Of a DNA stretch of 40,297 nucleotides, positions 33,324 through 40,297 are shown piece by piece. Made by a program: the position numbers and the translations under genes. The notes under the pieces were generated by a model that worked only from the letters and a program-made list of their open reading frames with translations, was not told where the DNA came from and made no database searches. Numbering within the stretch: position 1 is the first letter of the stretch; each line of letters opens with the position of its first letter. The stretch lies in contig JAKSIH010000026.1 of the NCBI GenBank assembly GCA_024398935.1, forward strand, positions 1 through 40,297, given 5' to 3'. Source of the DNA: Fibrobacter sp. Its GTDB lineage: Bacteria > Fibrobacterota > Fibrobacteria > Fibrobacterales > Fibrobacteraceae.

Positions 33324-34124
33324 CTAAAGGCCCACCTGATTAAAGCTTCTCGGTACATTCAGGCGCCAGGTTCCCATGCTAAAAGGCTTGTTCCTGGCAA
33401 TTTTCCTGATCTTGATTTCCAGATACCGAACGCCATCCCGTTCAAAAACTATGCTTGAAGGAACATAGAATTCGTCGAAGGTCTTAAAGTTGGAAAAGAA
33501 CAAATTTTCTTCCTTGCCGCCCATTCCCTTTCGACTGAACCAGACCACGTTGGAATCCTTTTTGGCAAAGAAGAATCGGTTTCCGCCCTTTTCCTGGGCG
33601 GCAAACATCTGGACCTTTTCATCCTTCAGACATTCCGGAACCGAGACCGCCGTATCCAGCAGTTCATAATTTTCAGGCAACAGCTTTCCTTCGAACAGGG
33701 CCGCCACCTGATGGATATGAACCGACGGCAGGCTGGTGTTTCCCAGGAGTCCCACCATATACCCTGCGCCCTTCATATACATTTTTTCCGTGGGGAAAGT
33801 CATAACCCAGCCTTCTTCCTGCCACAGCATGGACGCAACCCCAATTCCCATGGGGCCGGTCAGTTCCATACGATAGCGCTTTTTCGGAACGGAAAACAGC
33901 ACCGCATCCAGTTCCTGAGGCTTACCGTCCTCATCGGTTATGGTCAAAAGAAACTTTGCACGTAGGCTATCCTGCGGCGCTTCCACGACGACAGCTGTCG
34001 TAGGTTCCACCACAGGCTTCTGGCCACCAGTACATCCCGAGAGCACCATCAATAAACAAGCAAAAACCGCAAGCAACAGCATGCGGAATTTCAAACCCAT
34101 CTGGAATGGAATACTTTGCGGCAT
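33324..34124 (-). CDS. LolB/DUF4292-like outer-membrane lipoprotein
   Basis: 266 residues. The lipoprotein signal LLAVFACLLMVLSGC places the lipid Cys near residue 31; an internal ATG eight codons in would give a more usual short signal, but only the first has a purine-rich leader. The mature part is a half-barrel of beta strands with AKFLLTITDEDGKPQELDAVLF, RYRMELTGPMGIGVASMLW and GYMVGLLGNTSLPSVHIHQV. This layout is that of LolB and DUF4292, lipoproteins that receive or insert lipoproteins at the outer membrane. In many proteobacteria lolB lies next to a TPR-protein gene, as here, ten nt upstream. The assignment rests on fold pattern and context. Confidence 0.6.
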   Translation of the reverse strand: MPQSIPFQMGLKFRMLLLAVFACLLMVLSGCTGGQKPVVEPTTAVVVEAPQDSLRAKFLLTITDEDGKPQELDAVLFSVPKKRYRMELTGPMGIGVASMLWQEEGWVMTFPTEKMYMKGAGYMVGLLGNTSLPSVHIHQVAALFEGKLLPENYELLDTAVSVPECLKDEKVQMFAAQEKGGNRFFFAKKDSNVVWFSRKGMGGKEENLFFSNFKTFDEFYVPSSIVFERDGVRYLEIKIRKIARNKPFSMGTWRLNVPRSFNQVGL

Positions 34125-34134
34125 ACCCTACCGC

Positions 34135-36060
34135 CTACTTTTTCTTTTTCAGGAAACGCAATGCTTCCGGATGTTTAGGCCTAATTTCAAGCAATTTTTT
34201 ATAGGACTTTGAGGCTTCGGACTTCATGCCCAAAGCCTCCTGAATAGCACCCATGTGTTCCCAGTAGGTATGATCCTTCTGGAAACGGGGATCCTTCAAA
34301 AGCAGCATCACTTCAAGGGCTTCCTGGAACTTGCCCATACGATAAAGTCCCCAGGCCTTGGAATCCAGCACGGCCTCATCCACCTCAATCTCAAGAGACT
34401 TGAGAACCATCTCATAACCGCGCATGACATCTTCGGGAGACTTGTTCCGGTCAATGAGGGAATAGCCATAGTAATTCAGGAGCGAGGCAAGACTATGTCC
34501 CTTCAGCACACCCATGGCAAGGAGGCTGTCCATCATGGGATAGGCCCTGTCAAACTGTTCCATCCGTTCAAGGTTCATGGCCATATCCGCAAGGATTTCA
34601 AAATTATCCGGTTCATGAAGCGCTACATATTCAAAATATCCCTGGGCACGGGCACGAAGGTCATAAAGTTTCTTGTTACTTGCGCTATCACCACTGGATT
34701 CACGTTCTAGGTTAACAGCCTCAGAAGCAAGAATCTTTCCATAGAGGCTGCGATAACTCACGCGATTTCTCTCTGCTTCGGCAGTCATCTTAATCAAGGA
34801 TGCAGAGTCTGCAACACCTTCCAAGGGTTTCCAGTTATCCCATGCAGCAATTAAGGAATCCAGCAAGGCATGGGCTTTGTCATACTGGTGGGCCAGTCCA
34901 TAGACCAGGGCAACCATATTCTTTTCATTACCGCCGGAAATGGAATCGGAGGCAAGGGTGTAGCGAATGGCGTCATCGAACCTGTCTTCAGAAAGGGCGA
35001 TGCTGGTCAAACTCTGGTAAGCGCCAATAAGGAAGTGGCTCTTTCCGCCCACCTGCTTCGTGCCCATTTCCAGATGGACCTTCGCGCTATCCTTCATGCC
35101 ATTCATATGTTCGTAATGACCCAGGAAGTTTGCAACCAGGGGAGTACGAACGCCATCTTCATAAAATTTCTTCTTCAGGATCGAGTAGGAGGTGTCCGCA
35201 GAAGTCGAAGCATATTGCTGGACCACCATAATAACAATGTTCTCATCGTATTCCGAAGAGCCGGTAAGAGTATCCGCAATGGCATACACTTCCGCAATCC
35301 GTTTCTGGTAAAGCATCAGTTCCACAAGTTGCGCAAGCATCCTCTTGTCCCCCGTGGTCTCGTGAGCCTTCGCAAACAAATCCACGATGGCAGAATCGCT
35401 ATTCTGCTCGACCAGCAGGTTCAACTGCCGCTGAAAAAGGGAGGGGATAAAATTGACATGCGGGAGCAGGATGTCATATATACGGACAAGTTCCTTCTTA
35501 TCCTGGATTGCTTCCAGAAACAGGCTATAGTCATAAAGCAGTCCCGTATCCTGGTAGCGGGAAGAATCCAGCGCCGCATTAAAGTACTTGCGGCAGGAAT
35601 CCACCAGGCCTTCCTTCACATAAAGACGGGCCAGCAACCCCAATTGTGCAGAAGTAACCTTTCCGGGCTGGGCATTGGACCAGATGGCCTGACGCAGGGC
35701 AAGGGAATCCTGTCCCGCAGCCATCAGCTTTTCTGCAATCCTAAATCCCAGGTACCTGTTGTAGGGGTCAAAAGCCGACGCCTGCTTCCAGAATTCGAAG
35801 GACATGGACTTATCGCCACGCATATCCGCTTCCACGGCCCGCAAGAAGGCTTCATGGGCGGCATCAATATTTTCAGGCAGGCGAGGCTGTTCCGGCTGTA
35901 CCTTTTTTTCCGAGGAATGGCCAGAGGTCACGGCAACCAACGCAGCAGAATCCACCGCAGTCATCACCATATCGTTTTTCTTTGCAGGTGCAGAACCACA
36001 GGCATTCAGAAAAAATGCCGTCAGAATCAGACAAAGAAAAAGAATACGGGGTTTCATCAT
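34135..36060 (-). CDS. TPR-repeat lipoprotein
   Basis: 641 residues. The signal MMKPRILFLCLILTAFFLNAC places a lipid Cys at residue 21, then a short Ala/Ser linker. The rest is a TPR solenoid of perhaps 12-15 units from about residue 65 to 640, for example AFLRAVEADMRGDKSMSFEF, LALRQAIWSNAQPG and YLRLGRYDQAI-like turns, ending WEHMGAIQEALGMKSEASKS and LLEIRPKHPEALRFL. No enzyme motif is seen. The two Met codons at 36060 and 36057 are both possible; the first is used. It probably forms an outer-membrane-associated scaffold with the LolB-like lipoprotein encoded next. Confidence 0.75.
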   Translation of the reverse strand: MMKPRILFLCLILTAFFLNACGSAPAKKNDMVMTAVDSAALVAVTSGHSSEKKVQPEQPRLPENIDAAHEAFLRAVEADMRGDKSMSFEFWKQASAFDPYNRYLGFRIAEKLMAAGQDSLALRQAIWSNAQPGKVTSAQLGLLARLYVKEGLVDSCRKYFNAALDSSRYQDTGLLYDYSLFLEAIQDKKELVRIYDILLPHVNFIPSLFQRQLNLLVEQNSDSAIVDLFAKAHETTGDKRMLAQLVELMLYQKRIAEVYAIADTLTGSSEYDENIVIMVVQQYASTSADTSYSILKKKFYEDGVRTPLVANFLGHYEHMNGMKDSAKVHLEMGTKQVGGKSHFLIGAYQSLTSIALSEDRFDDAIRYTLASDSISGGNEKNMVALVYGLAHQYDKAHALLDSLIAAWDNWKPLEGVADSASLIKMTAEAERNRVSYRSLYGKILASEAVNLERESSGDSASNKKLYDLRARAQGYFEYVALHEPDNFEILADMAMNLERMEQFDRAYPMMDSLLAMGVLKGHSLASLLNYYGYSLIDRNKSPEDVMRGYEMVLKSLEIEVDEAVLDSKAWGLYRMGKFQEALEVMLLLKDPRFQKDHTYWEHMGAIQEALGMKSEASKSYKKLLEIRPKHPEALRFLKKKK

Positions 36061-36063
36061 GAA

Positions 36064-36879
36064 TTAGTCGACCACCACAAAGTTAATCTTGAATCCTGGA
36101 GTCAAGTAGTCTCCAGACTTGGGATTCGTTTCAAGGACTGTCCCGGGGCGACGGCCCTCGGAATCCTTCTGGCGAGTAATCTTGCCTAGCTTAAAGCCCA
36201 GTTTATCCAGCTGGGAATACACATCATCCAGCTGCTGTCCACTGAAGTCCGGCAAGAGCACCTTGCCCTTGGAATCACCGGCATTGATCACAACCTTCAC
36301 CGTATCACCGACGCGAACCTTTTCACCTGCGTCGGGAATGGTGCGAATCACGACATTTCGAGGAATGCTTGCATGGGCACCTTTCACGGTCGCCCCCTGG
36401 ACAAGACCTGCTCTGGACAGGGAAATTGCAGCCTGCTTCTGGCTCTTCCCTCGAAGATCGGGAATTTCCACCACCCGGAGGCCCAGGCTCTTGGTAAGCC
36501 TTACAGTACGGCCCAGCTTTGCGGTACGGCCGGCAACAGGCATCTGAACCAGCACCTTTCCGGAGTCGACATCTGCACTATAGCGTCCTTCCTCCAGCCA
36601 TTCATACTTGAAGCCGGCCTCGGTCAACGCAGCCTCTGCGGCAGCCGGAGTCATGCGGACCAGGTCAGGAATCGTACCTGTTTTCGCAAAGGCACCTGCA
36701 AAGGTAGGCATCAGGAGCTTATCAACCAGAAAAGCAAGAATAACAATGGATACAGCCCAGAGAACAAGAGCCTTCAAAAACGCACTCTTGCGAATCCTTT
36801 CCTTTAAAGGCTTCTTTTCCTTAGGCTTCTTGCCAGGCACATTCACGCCCGGAGTTTCAACAGAATTTAATTTATCCAT
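36064..36879 (-). CDS. Membrane-anchored PASTA-repeat protein without kinase domain
   Basis: 271 residues from the ATG at 36879; a GTG four codons earlier is an alternative. A basic cytoplasmic leader (GKKPKEKKPLKERIRKSAF) precedes one membrane helix (about 40-60, ALVLWAVSIVILAFLVD). Three periplasmic PASTA units follow at about 70-135, 137-205 and 208-271: IPDLVRMTPAAAEAALTEAG, IPDLRGKSQKQAAISLSRAG and LPDFSGQQLDDVYSQLDKLG. PASTA domains bind muropeptides or beta-lactams in Ser/Thr kinases and PBPs. Here the usual kinase or transpeptidase is absent, so it is likely a peptidoglycan-binding or sensing anchor. It lies between a Crp-family gene and the TPR lipoprotein gene. Confidence 0.9.
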   Translation of the reverse strand: MDKLNSVETPGVNVPGKKPKEKKPLKERIRKSAFLKALVLWAVSIVILAFLVDKLLMPTFAGAFAKTGTIPDLVRMTPAAAEAALTEAGFKYEWLEEGRYSADVDSGKVLVQMPVAGRTAKLGRTVRLTKSLGLRVVEIPDLRGKSQKQAAISLSRAGLVQGATVKGAHASIPRNVVIRTIPDAGEKVRVGDTVKVVINAGDSKGKVLLPDFSGQQLDDVYSQLDKLGFKLGKITRQKDSEGRRPGTVLETNPKSGDYLTPGFKINFVVVD

Positions 36880-36906
36880 AATAAGACACAATTATTCAAA
36901 TAAAGA

Positions 36907-37617
36907 CTAACCCTTTGTAGCCTTTTCCTGCAGGGCATTTTCATCGAAGATTACAATGTCCTTGCCAGTCATTGCGATTGCGCCGGCCTTTACCAGCATG
37001 GAGCAGATACGGCTAACGGTTTCGCGAGTCGTACCGGACATGTCAGCCAGCTGCTGCTGGGTAGGGCGGTTATGAATGACCGTCACCATCTTGCCATTAT
37101 CCGTATGAATACGGATACCGCGTTCTTCCATCAAGTTCAGAAGAGTTCCCGCCACACGACCAGAAACGGACATGGTGGACAAGGAACCGATCTGCTTGTT
37201 TGCCTTACGCAGGCGCTTACTCATTTCGCTCAATAAGCCCATGGCAATTTCAGGCGTCTGGCGGATCAGCTTCAAGAAAGATTCCCGGTGAATAATCATC
37301 ATCTGGGCGTCCGATACCGTTCGCACGGATGCAGACCTTGGCTCACCATCGATCAAGCTCATTTCGCCAAAGAAATCGCCCCGTTCCAGGAACGAAAGAA
37401 TGGTCTCGCGACCGTCAATGCCGGTCATGTAGACCTGTACAGAACCTGTAGCGATCAGGTACAGAGCCTGCATGGAGCTATCGCCTTCCAGCACCACGGT
37501 TTCATCGCGGTTGAAGTTCTGGACAACAACCAGATTGGCCAGCATGACAAGCTGATCCTCGTTCAATTCAGAAAAGAGTTCTACACCCTTCAACAGGCCA
37601 ACAACGTTATTGTCCAT
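36907..37617 (-). CDS. Crp/Fnr-family transcription regulator
   Basis: 236 residues from the ATG at 37617, with GGAGAAG upstream; a longer reading has no ribosome site. A cyclic-nucleotide-binding barrel (1-120) has FFGEMSLIDGEPRSASV, which keeps the Glu, Arg and Ser that contact cAMP in E. coli CRP. A long dimer helix (about 135-160) leads to a winged helix with RPTQQQLADMSGTTRETVSRI as recognition segment. No Cys cluster for an iron-sulfur centre is present, so it is not Fnr. It is 25 nt after purA and so may share its transcript. Target genes cannot be told from this window. Confidence 0.92.
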   Translation of the reverse strand: MDNNVVGLLKGVELFSELNEDQLVMLANLVVVQNFNRDETVVLEGDSSMQALYLIATGSVQVYMTGIDGRETILSFLERGDFFGEMSLIDGEPRSASVRTVSDAQMMIIHRESFLKLIRQTPEIAMGLLSEMSKRLRKANKQIGSLSTMSVSGRVAGTLLNLMEERGIRIHTDNGKMVTVIHNRPTQQQLADMSGTTRETVSRICSMLVKAGAIAMTGKDIVIFDENALQEKATKG

Positions 37618-37642
37618 AAGAACTTCTCCTTCCAGGTTTTTC

Positions 37643-38926
37643 CTAGTCCATATCCACGATGATGCTCTGGTCGCGCTTAGCACCGATAGAGATCATGCCA
37701 ATCTTTACGCCCACAAGTTCCGCCATGCGGTTCAGGTACTTGCGAGCATTTTCCGGAAGGTCTTCCATCTTACGGCACTTGGTGGTGTCGCACTTCCAGC
37801 CCGGCATTTCTTCGTAAACCGGCACGCAACGACCGACCTTGGACAGCTGGTTCGGGAACACTTCGATCTTTTCGCCATCGCATTCGTAGTGGGTGCAGAT
37901 CTTGATGGTGTCAAAGGTATCCAGAACGTCCAGCTTGGTGATAGCCAGGTGAGTGAGGCCGTTAACGATGGCAGCCTTGCGAACCACCGGAGCGTCGAAC
38001 CAACCGCAGCGACGGTTACGACCGGTAGTTGCACCGTATTCGTTACCGATCTTACGGAGGGTGTCGCCCATTTCATCCAGAAGTTCAGTGGGGAACGGAC
38101 CGTTACCAACGCGGGTGGTGTAAGCCTTCACAACGCCAACAACCTGGTCGATGGCGGTGGGGCCAATGCCTGCGCCGCAGCTTGCGTAGCCAGCCACAGT
38201 GTTACTGGAGGTCACGTAGGGGTAAGTACCCTGGTCCACGTCAAGGATGGTACCCTGAGCACCTTCGAACACCAGCTTCTTGCCTTCCTTCACAGCCTGG
38301 AAGAGAAGGGCGCTAGTATCGCGAACGAAAGGCTTGATCTTCTGGCCCAGTTCCAGATAGTCCTTGATGACCTGTTCCGGATCGATTTCGGGAACATCGT
38401 ACATCACCTTGAATTCTTCGTTATGGACCTTGGCCATAGCTTCGACGCGGGGGCGAAGTTCACGTTCGTCCATGAGGTCGCCAACGCGAACACCGATACG
38501 GTTCACCTTGTCGCTGTAGCAGGGGCCAATACCGCGGCCGGTAGTACCGATAGCAGCCTTGCCAGCCTTCTTTTCCTTGGCCTTGTCCAAAGCGGAGTGG
38601 TACGGCAGCACAACCTGGGCATTATCTGCAATGAACAGGTGACCTTCAGGCTTAATGCCCTTAGTGTGGAGGTCTTCAATTTCAGCGAGAGTCTGGATCG
38701 GATCCAGCACAACGCCGTTACCGATAACACAAATCTTGTCGTCATGCATGATGCCAGACGGAATCAGGTGGAACACGAACTTCTTGTCACCCACTTCCAC
38801 AGTGTGGCCAGCGTTTGCACCGCCCTGGAAACGCACAACGATATTTGCGTCCAGAGTCAAGAAGTCAACAACCTTGGCCTTACCTTCGTCACCCCACTGG
38901 GAGCCGATTACAACACGATTTGCCAT
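37643..38926 (-). CDS. purA: Adenylosuccinate synthetase
   Basis: 427 residues from the ATG at 38926 (AAGGA upstream); a longer reading adds residues that are not in the family. It joins IMP and aspartate with GTP to adenylosuccinate in AMP synthesis. Visible blocks: VIGSQWGDEGKAKVVDFL (P-loop with Ala where most enzymes have Gly), FQGGANAGHTVEV, GTTGRGIGPCYSDK, EGAQGTILDVDQGTYPYVTS, ATTGRNRRCGWFD and ITKLDVLDTF for the base. It heads the 19-kb minus-strand run; 358 nt of mostly non-coding DNA lies upstream. Confidence 0.97.
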   Translation of the reverse strand: MANRVVIGSQWGDEGKAKVVDFLTLDANIVVRFQGGANAGHTVEVGDKKFVFHLIPSGIMHDDKICVIGNGVVLDPIQTLAEIEDLHTKGIKPEGHLFIADNAQVVLPYHSALDKAKEKKAGKAAIGTTGRGIGPCYSDKVNRIGVRVGDLMDERELRPRVEAMAKVHNEEFKVMYDVPEIDPEQVIKDYLELGQKIKPFVRDTSALLFQAVKEGKKLVFEGAQGTILDVDQGTYPYVTSSNTVAGYASCGAGIGPTAIDQVVGVVKAYTTRVGNGPFPTELLDEMGDTLRKIGNEYGATTGRNRRCGWFDAPVVRKAAIVNGLTHLAITKLDVLDTFDTIKICTHYECDGEKIEVFPNQLSKVGRCVPVYEEMPGWKCDTTKCRKMEDLPENARKYLNRMAELVGVKIGMISIGAKRDQSIIVDMD

Positions 38927-39284
38927 ATATCCTTCGTTTTTTTGTGATCCAGCAGACGAAACCCCTTTGGGCAGACTGCAGATCGATTGATTGTTAAACA
39001 CGGAAATAAGCTACCCAGAGCGTTTCCCCGGGCCCTTTTTCGCCTAAAAGATAATAAAGAGGGGCGAGGTATGAGGTCGCTACGCTTTGAGGTATGAGGT
39101 TTTTCGGGGACAAAACACCCATCCAACACCCTACAACGCCCCAACAGCCCCAGGATACGCGGCAAAATTCCGTAGACTTACCCTTCTCCGGATTTCGCAT
39201 AAATTAACATTTTTTTTGAGCCGTATAACGCGTCCTTTCCCCAAAAAAATTGCTACATTCAAAAACATATTAGGGGGTACACAT
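38927..39284. other. 358-nt intergenic region with two 12-bp direct repeats
   Basis: No gene or RNA is recognised here. GAGGTATGAGGT occurs twice, at 39066-39077 and 39089-39100, separated by CGCTACGCTTT, inside a GC-rich stretch. The rest is mixed: a T-run near 39210, a CCCAAAAAAATTGC block, and TACATT near 39255 that might be a -10 box for the plus-strand gene. It must carry the promoters of purA (minus) and of the small membrane gene (plus). Confidence 0.5.
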
Positions 39285-39587
39285 ATGCTCGACTTCGCCA
39301 TGTTCAATAATCAGCATGTCCTCATAGGTTTCTATTTTCTTTTAGGCATTCCCTTATTGGGACTTTGGGGATACATGCTCGACCAAATCCGAAAGAATAA
39401 GACATCGGACGACAGCGAGGGTTGCATATTCTCCATCTTATTCGCCCATTATATCACGCCCATTGCGTACCTTCTCATGAGTGTCAAAAACCGAGACATC
39501 AAGGGAATCATCGTATCCGCAATCACCATAGGCCTGATCGTATTCGCATTCGCAATCGGCATCCAGGCCACAGCACTCGGCAAATAG
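39285..39587 (+). CDS. Small three-helix membrane protein of unknown function
   Basis: 100 residues from the ATG at 39285, with AGGGGGT upstream, an ideal ribosome site. Three hydrophobic segments are seen: VLIGFYFLLGIPLLGLWGYM, IFSILFAHYITPIAYLLMSV and GIIVSAITIGLIVFAFAIGI, joined by a charged loop (DQIRKNKTSDDSEG) and a basic turn (KNRDIKGI). No family is recognised. It stands alone between two other gene blocks, with a good terminator immediately after, so it is likely a single-gene transcript. Confidence 0.75.
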   Translation: MLDFAMFNNQHVLIGFYFLLGIPLLGLWGYMLDQIRKNKTSDDSEGCIFSILFAHYITPIAYLLMSVKNRDIKGIIVSAITIGLIVFAFAIGIQATALGK

Positions 39588-39589
39588 CA

Positions 39590-39618
39590 AAAACTCCCAG
39601 CATACTGCCGGGAGTTTT
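39590..39618. terminator. Bidirectional intrinsic terminator
   Basis: AAAACTCCC and GGGAGTTTT form a long stem with an inner GCA/TGC pair and a small mismatch. T-runs occur on both strands. It starts 3 nt after the stop of the small membrane gene and lies downstream of the MoxR gene on the opposite strand, so it should end both convergent transcripts. Confidence 0.85.
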
Positions 39619-39634
39619 AAAATTAAAGGATAAA

Positions 39635-39728
39635 GCCTTACGGCACTTGCGCTCTTCGAGCGCAGTGACAGGGCGGCTCGGCCATGGAAATGAACAAGTT
39701 CATTTCCGCGGCTCTCGCCTTACGGCAC
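39635..39728 (-). repeat. Stop-codon-associated hairpin element, copy B
   Basis: GCCTTACGGCAC occurs perfectly at 39635-39646 and 39717-39728. The inner copy contains the last two codons and TAA of the MoxR gene. The 70-bp core has, on the minus strand, a 15-2-15 hairpin (arms share GCCGCG and CATGGC with copy A, the rest differs) and a TGCGCTC-GAA-GAGCGCA hairpin. The overall plan matches 655-747 nearly base for base in length. Confidence 0.75.
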
Positions 39729-40297
39729 CTCAACGGAATCCAAAATCTTCTGGACTACAGTTTCTGCGGAAACCTCTTCAGCTTCAGCTTCATAGCTCAG
39801 GATAATGCGATGGCGCAGCACTTCCATAGCCACAGCCTTCACATCTTCCGGAGTGACATAGGCGCGTCCCTGGATAAATGCGTGAGCCTTTGCAGCCTGG
39901 GCAAGACCGATGGAGGCACGGGGAGAAGCTCCCACCTCGATAAAGCCCACCAGGTCGGAACGTTTAATGCTGCCCGGATCGCGGGTGGCAAGAACCAGGT
40001 TCACGATGTATTCGCGGACGCGTTCGTCCACATAAACCTGCTTTACAAGTTCGCGGGCCTTCAGGATATCTTCCTTGGTAGCCACGGCGTTGGGCTGACG
40101 AAGGCCTGCGCCGGCAACCGCATCCAGGATGCGCATTTCGTCGGCCTTGTTAGGGTAAGACACCTTCACCTTCAAGAGGAAACGGTCCACCTGAGCTTCG
40201 GGCAGCGGGTAGGTACCTTCCTGCTCGATGGGGTTCTGGGTAGCAAGCACCAGGAAGGGTTCATCCAGCTTAAAGGTTTCGTCACCGATGGTGATGT
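39720..40297 (-). CDS. MoxR-family AAA+ ATPase, N-terminal part outside window
   Basis: The C-terminal ~192 residues are visible; the 5' end lies past the right edge. The text opens ITIGDETFKLDEPFLVLATQ and continues NPIEQEGTYPLPEAQVDRF, the sensor 1 and arginine-finger region highly typical of MoxR. VGASPRASIGLAQAAKAHAF (sensor 2) and the final helical lid (VTPEDVKAVAMEVLRHRIIL) follow. MoxR ATPases act as chaperones, often with DUF58 and VWA proteins (Bat/CoxD type). Here it is the last gene of its transcript, and its stop is wrapped by hairpin element B. The BatC-like genes at 739-2150 are ~38 kb away. Confidence 0.93.
   Translation of the reverse strand, partial: ITIGDETFKLDEPFLVLATQNPIEQEGTYPLPEAQVDRFLLKVKVSYPNKADEMRILDAVAGAGLRQPNAVATKEDILKARELVKQVYVDERVREYIVNLVLATRDPGSIKRSDLVGFIEVGASPRASIGLAQAAKAHAFIQGRAYVTPEDVKAVAMEVLRHRIILSYEAEAEEVSAETVVQKILDSVEVP

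Noticed and set aside
39635..39728. Element B as a simple terminator of the MoxR gene.
   Set aside because: There is no U-run after either hairpin, a proper terminator follows at 39590-39618, and the 12-bp duplication of the gene end is not explained by termination.
1..40297. A defence system, prophage or integrated plasmid.
   Set aside because: No restriction, toxin-antitoxin, integrase, capsid or transposase proteins were seen, and base and codon use look even throughout.

Overview
The window reads as an ordinary chromosomal segment of Fibrobacter or a close relative in the Fibrobacterota. Four things point there: a TIGR02147-type regulator (a family named for its paralogues in F. succinogenes), lipoproteins with poly-serine linkers, a secreted protein with a type IX-like C-terminal sorting domain, and plant-polymer genes (an expansin-like lipoprotein, a CE2-like esterase and a diguanylate cyclase with a sugar-binding-like sensor). 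No tRNA, rRNA, phage, IS transposase or CRISPR array was found. The assignment rests on family recognition alone, because no database search was possible.

Layout. 1-2150 (minus): a truncated expansin-like lipoprotein, then two small TPR/BatC-like proteins with Gln/Asn-rich stretches. 2223-5310 (minus): a GT-C glycosyltransferase with a C-terminal NPCBM-like domain, and an M18 aminopeptidase. 5431-7253 (plus): an MlaD/MCE protein and a coupled periplasmic helical-repeat protein, closed by a bidirectional terminator. 7328-13216 (minus): ispA, dxs, a TrmH-type methyltransferase with a long Arg/Gly/Asp-rich tail, pyrF and a helical-repeat protein. 13263-17544 (minus): a likely operon of a diguanylate cyclase, a small lipoprotein, a TIGR02147 protein and a lipoprotein with two tandem repeats plus a carbohydrate-binding-like domain. 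17601-18683 (minus) is the esterase; 18784-19278 (plus) is a monohaem cytochrome c.

19504-38926 (minus) is an unusually long co-directional run of 13 genes with no gap above about 60 nt. In transcription order it encodes PurA, a Crp/Fnr regulator, a PASTA protein, a TPR lipoprotein, a LolB/DUF4292-like lipoprotein, a large degenerate M6-peptidase-like secreted protein, a SUMF1-domain lipoprotein, an NlpE-like lipoprotein, a LytTR response regulator, signal peptidase I, an Ig-like lipoprotein, an exonuclease-DinG helicase and a Helicase_C_3-type protein. Most of these serve envelope biogenesis; the last two are DNA-repair-like. A small membrane protein (plus) and the C-terminal part of a MoxR ATPase (minus) close the window.

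The most unusual content is in the spaces between genes. Two copies of an approximately 93-bp element (655-747 and 39635-39728) sit directly on the stop codon of a gene. Each copy is flanked by a perfect 12-bp direct repeat that duplicates that gene's last codons and stop, and the repeat differs between copies. The core carries two hairpins whose shape is conserved while their sequences change in a compensatory way. A separate element of about 204 bp with long inverted termini and nested palindromes fills the gap between two convergent genes (19299-19502). A third repeat, of a type dispersed in many bacterial genomes, lies inside a coding region and supplies part of a signal peptide (1361-1386).
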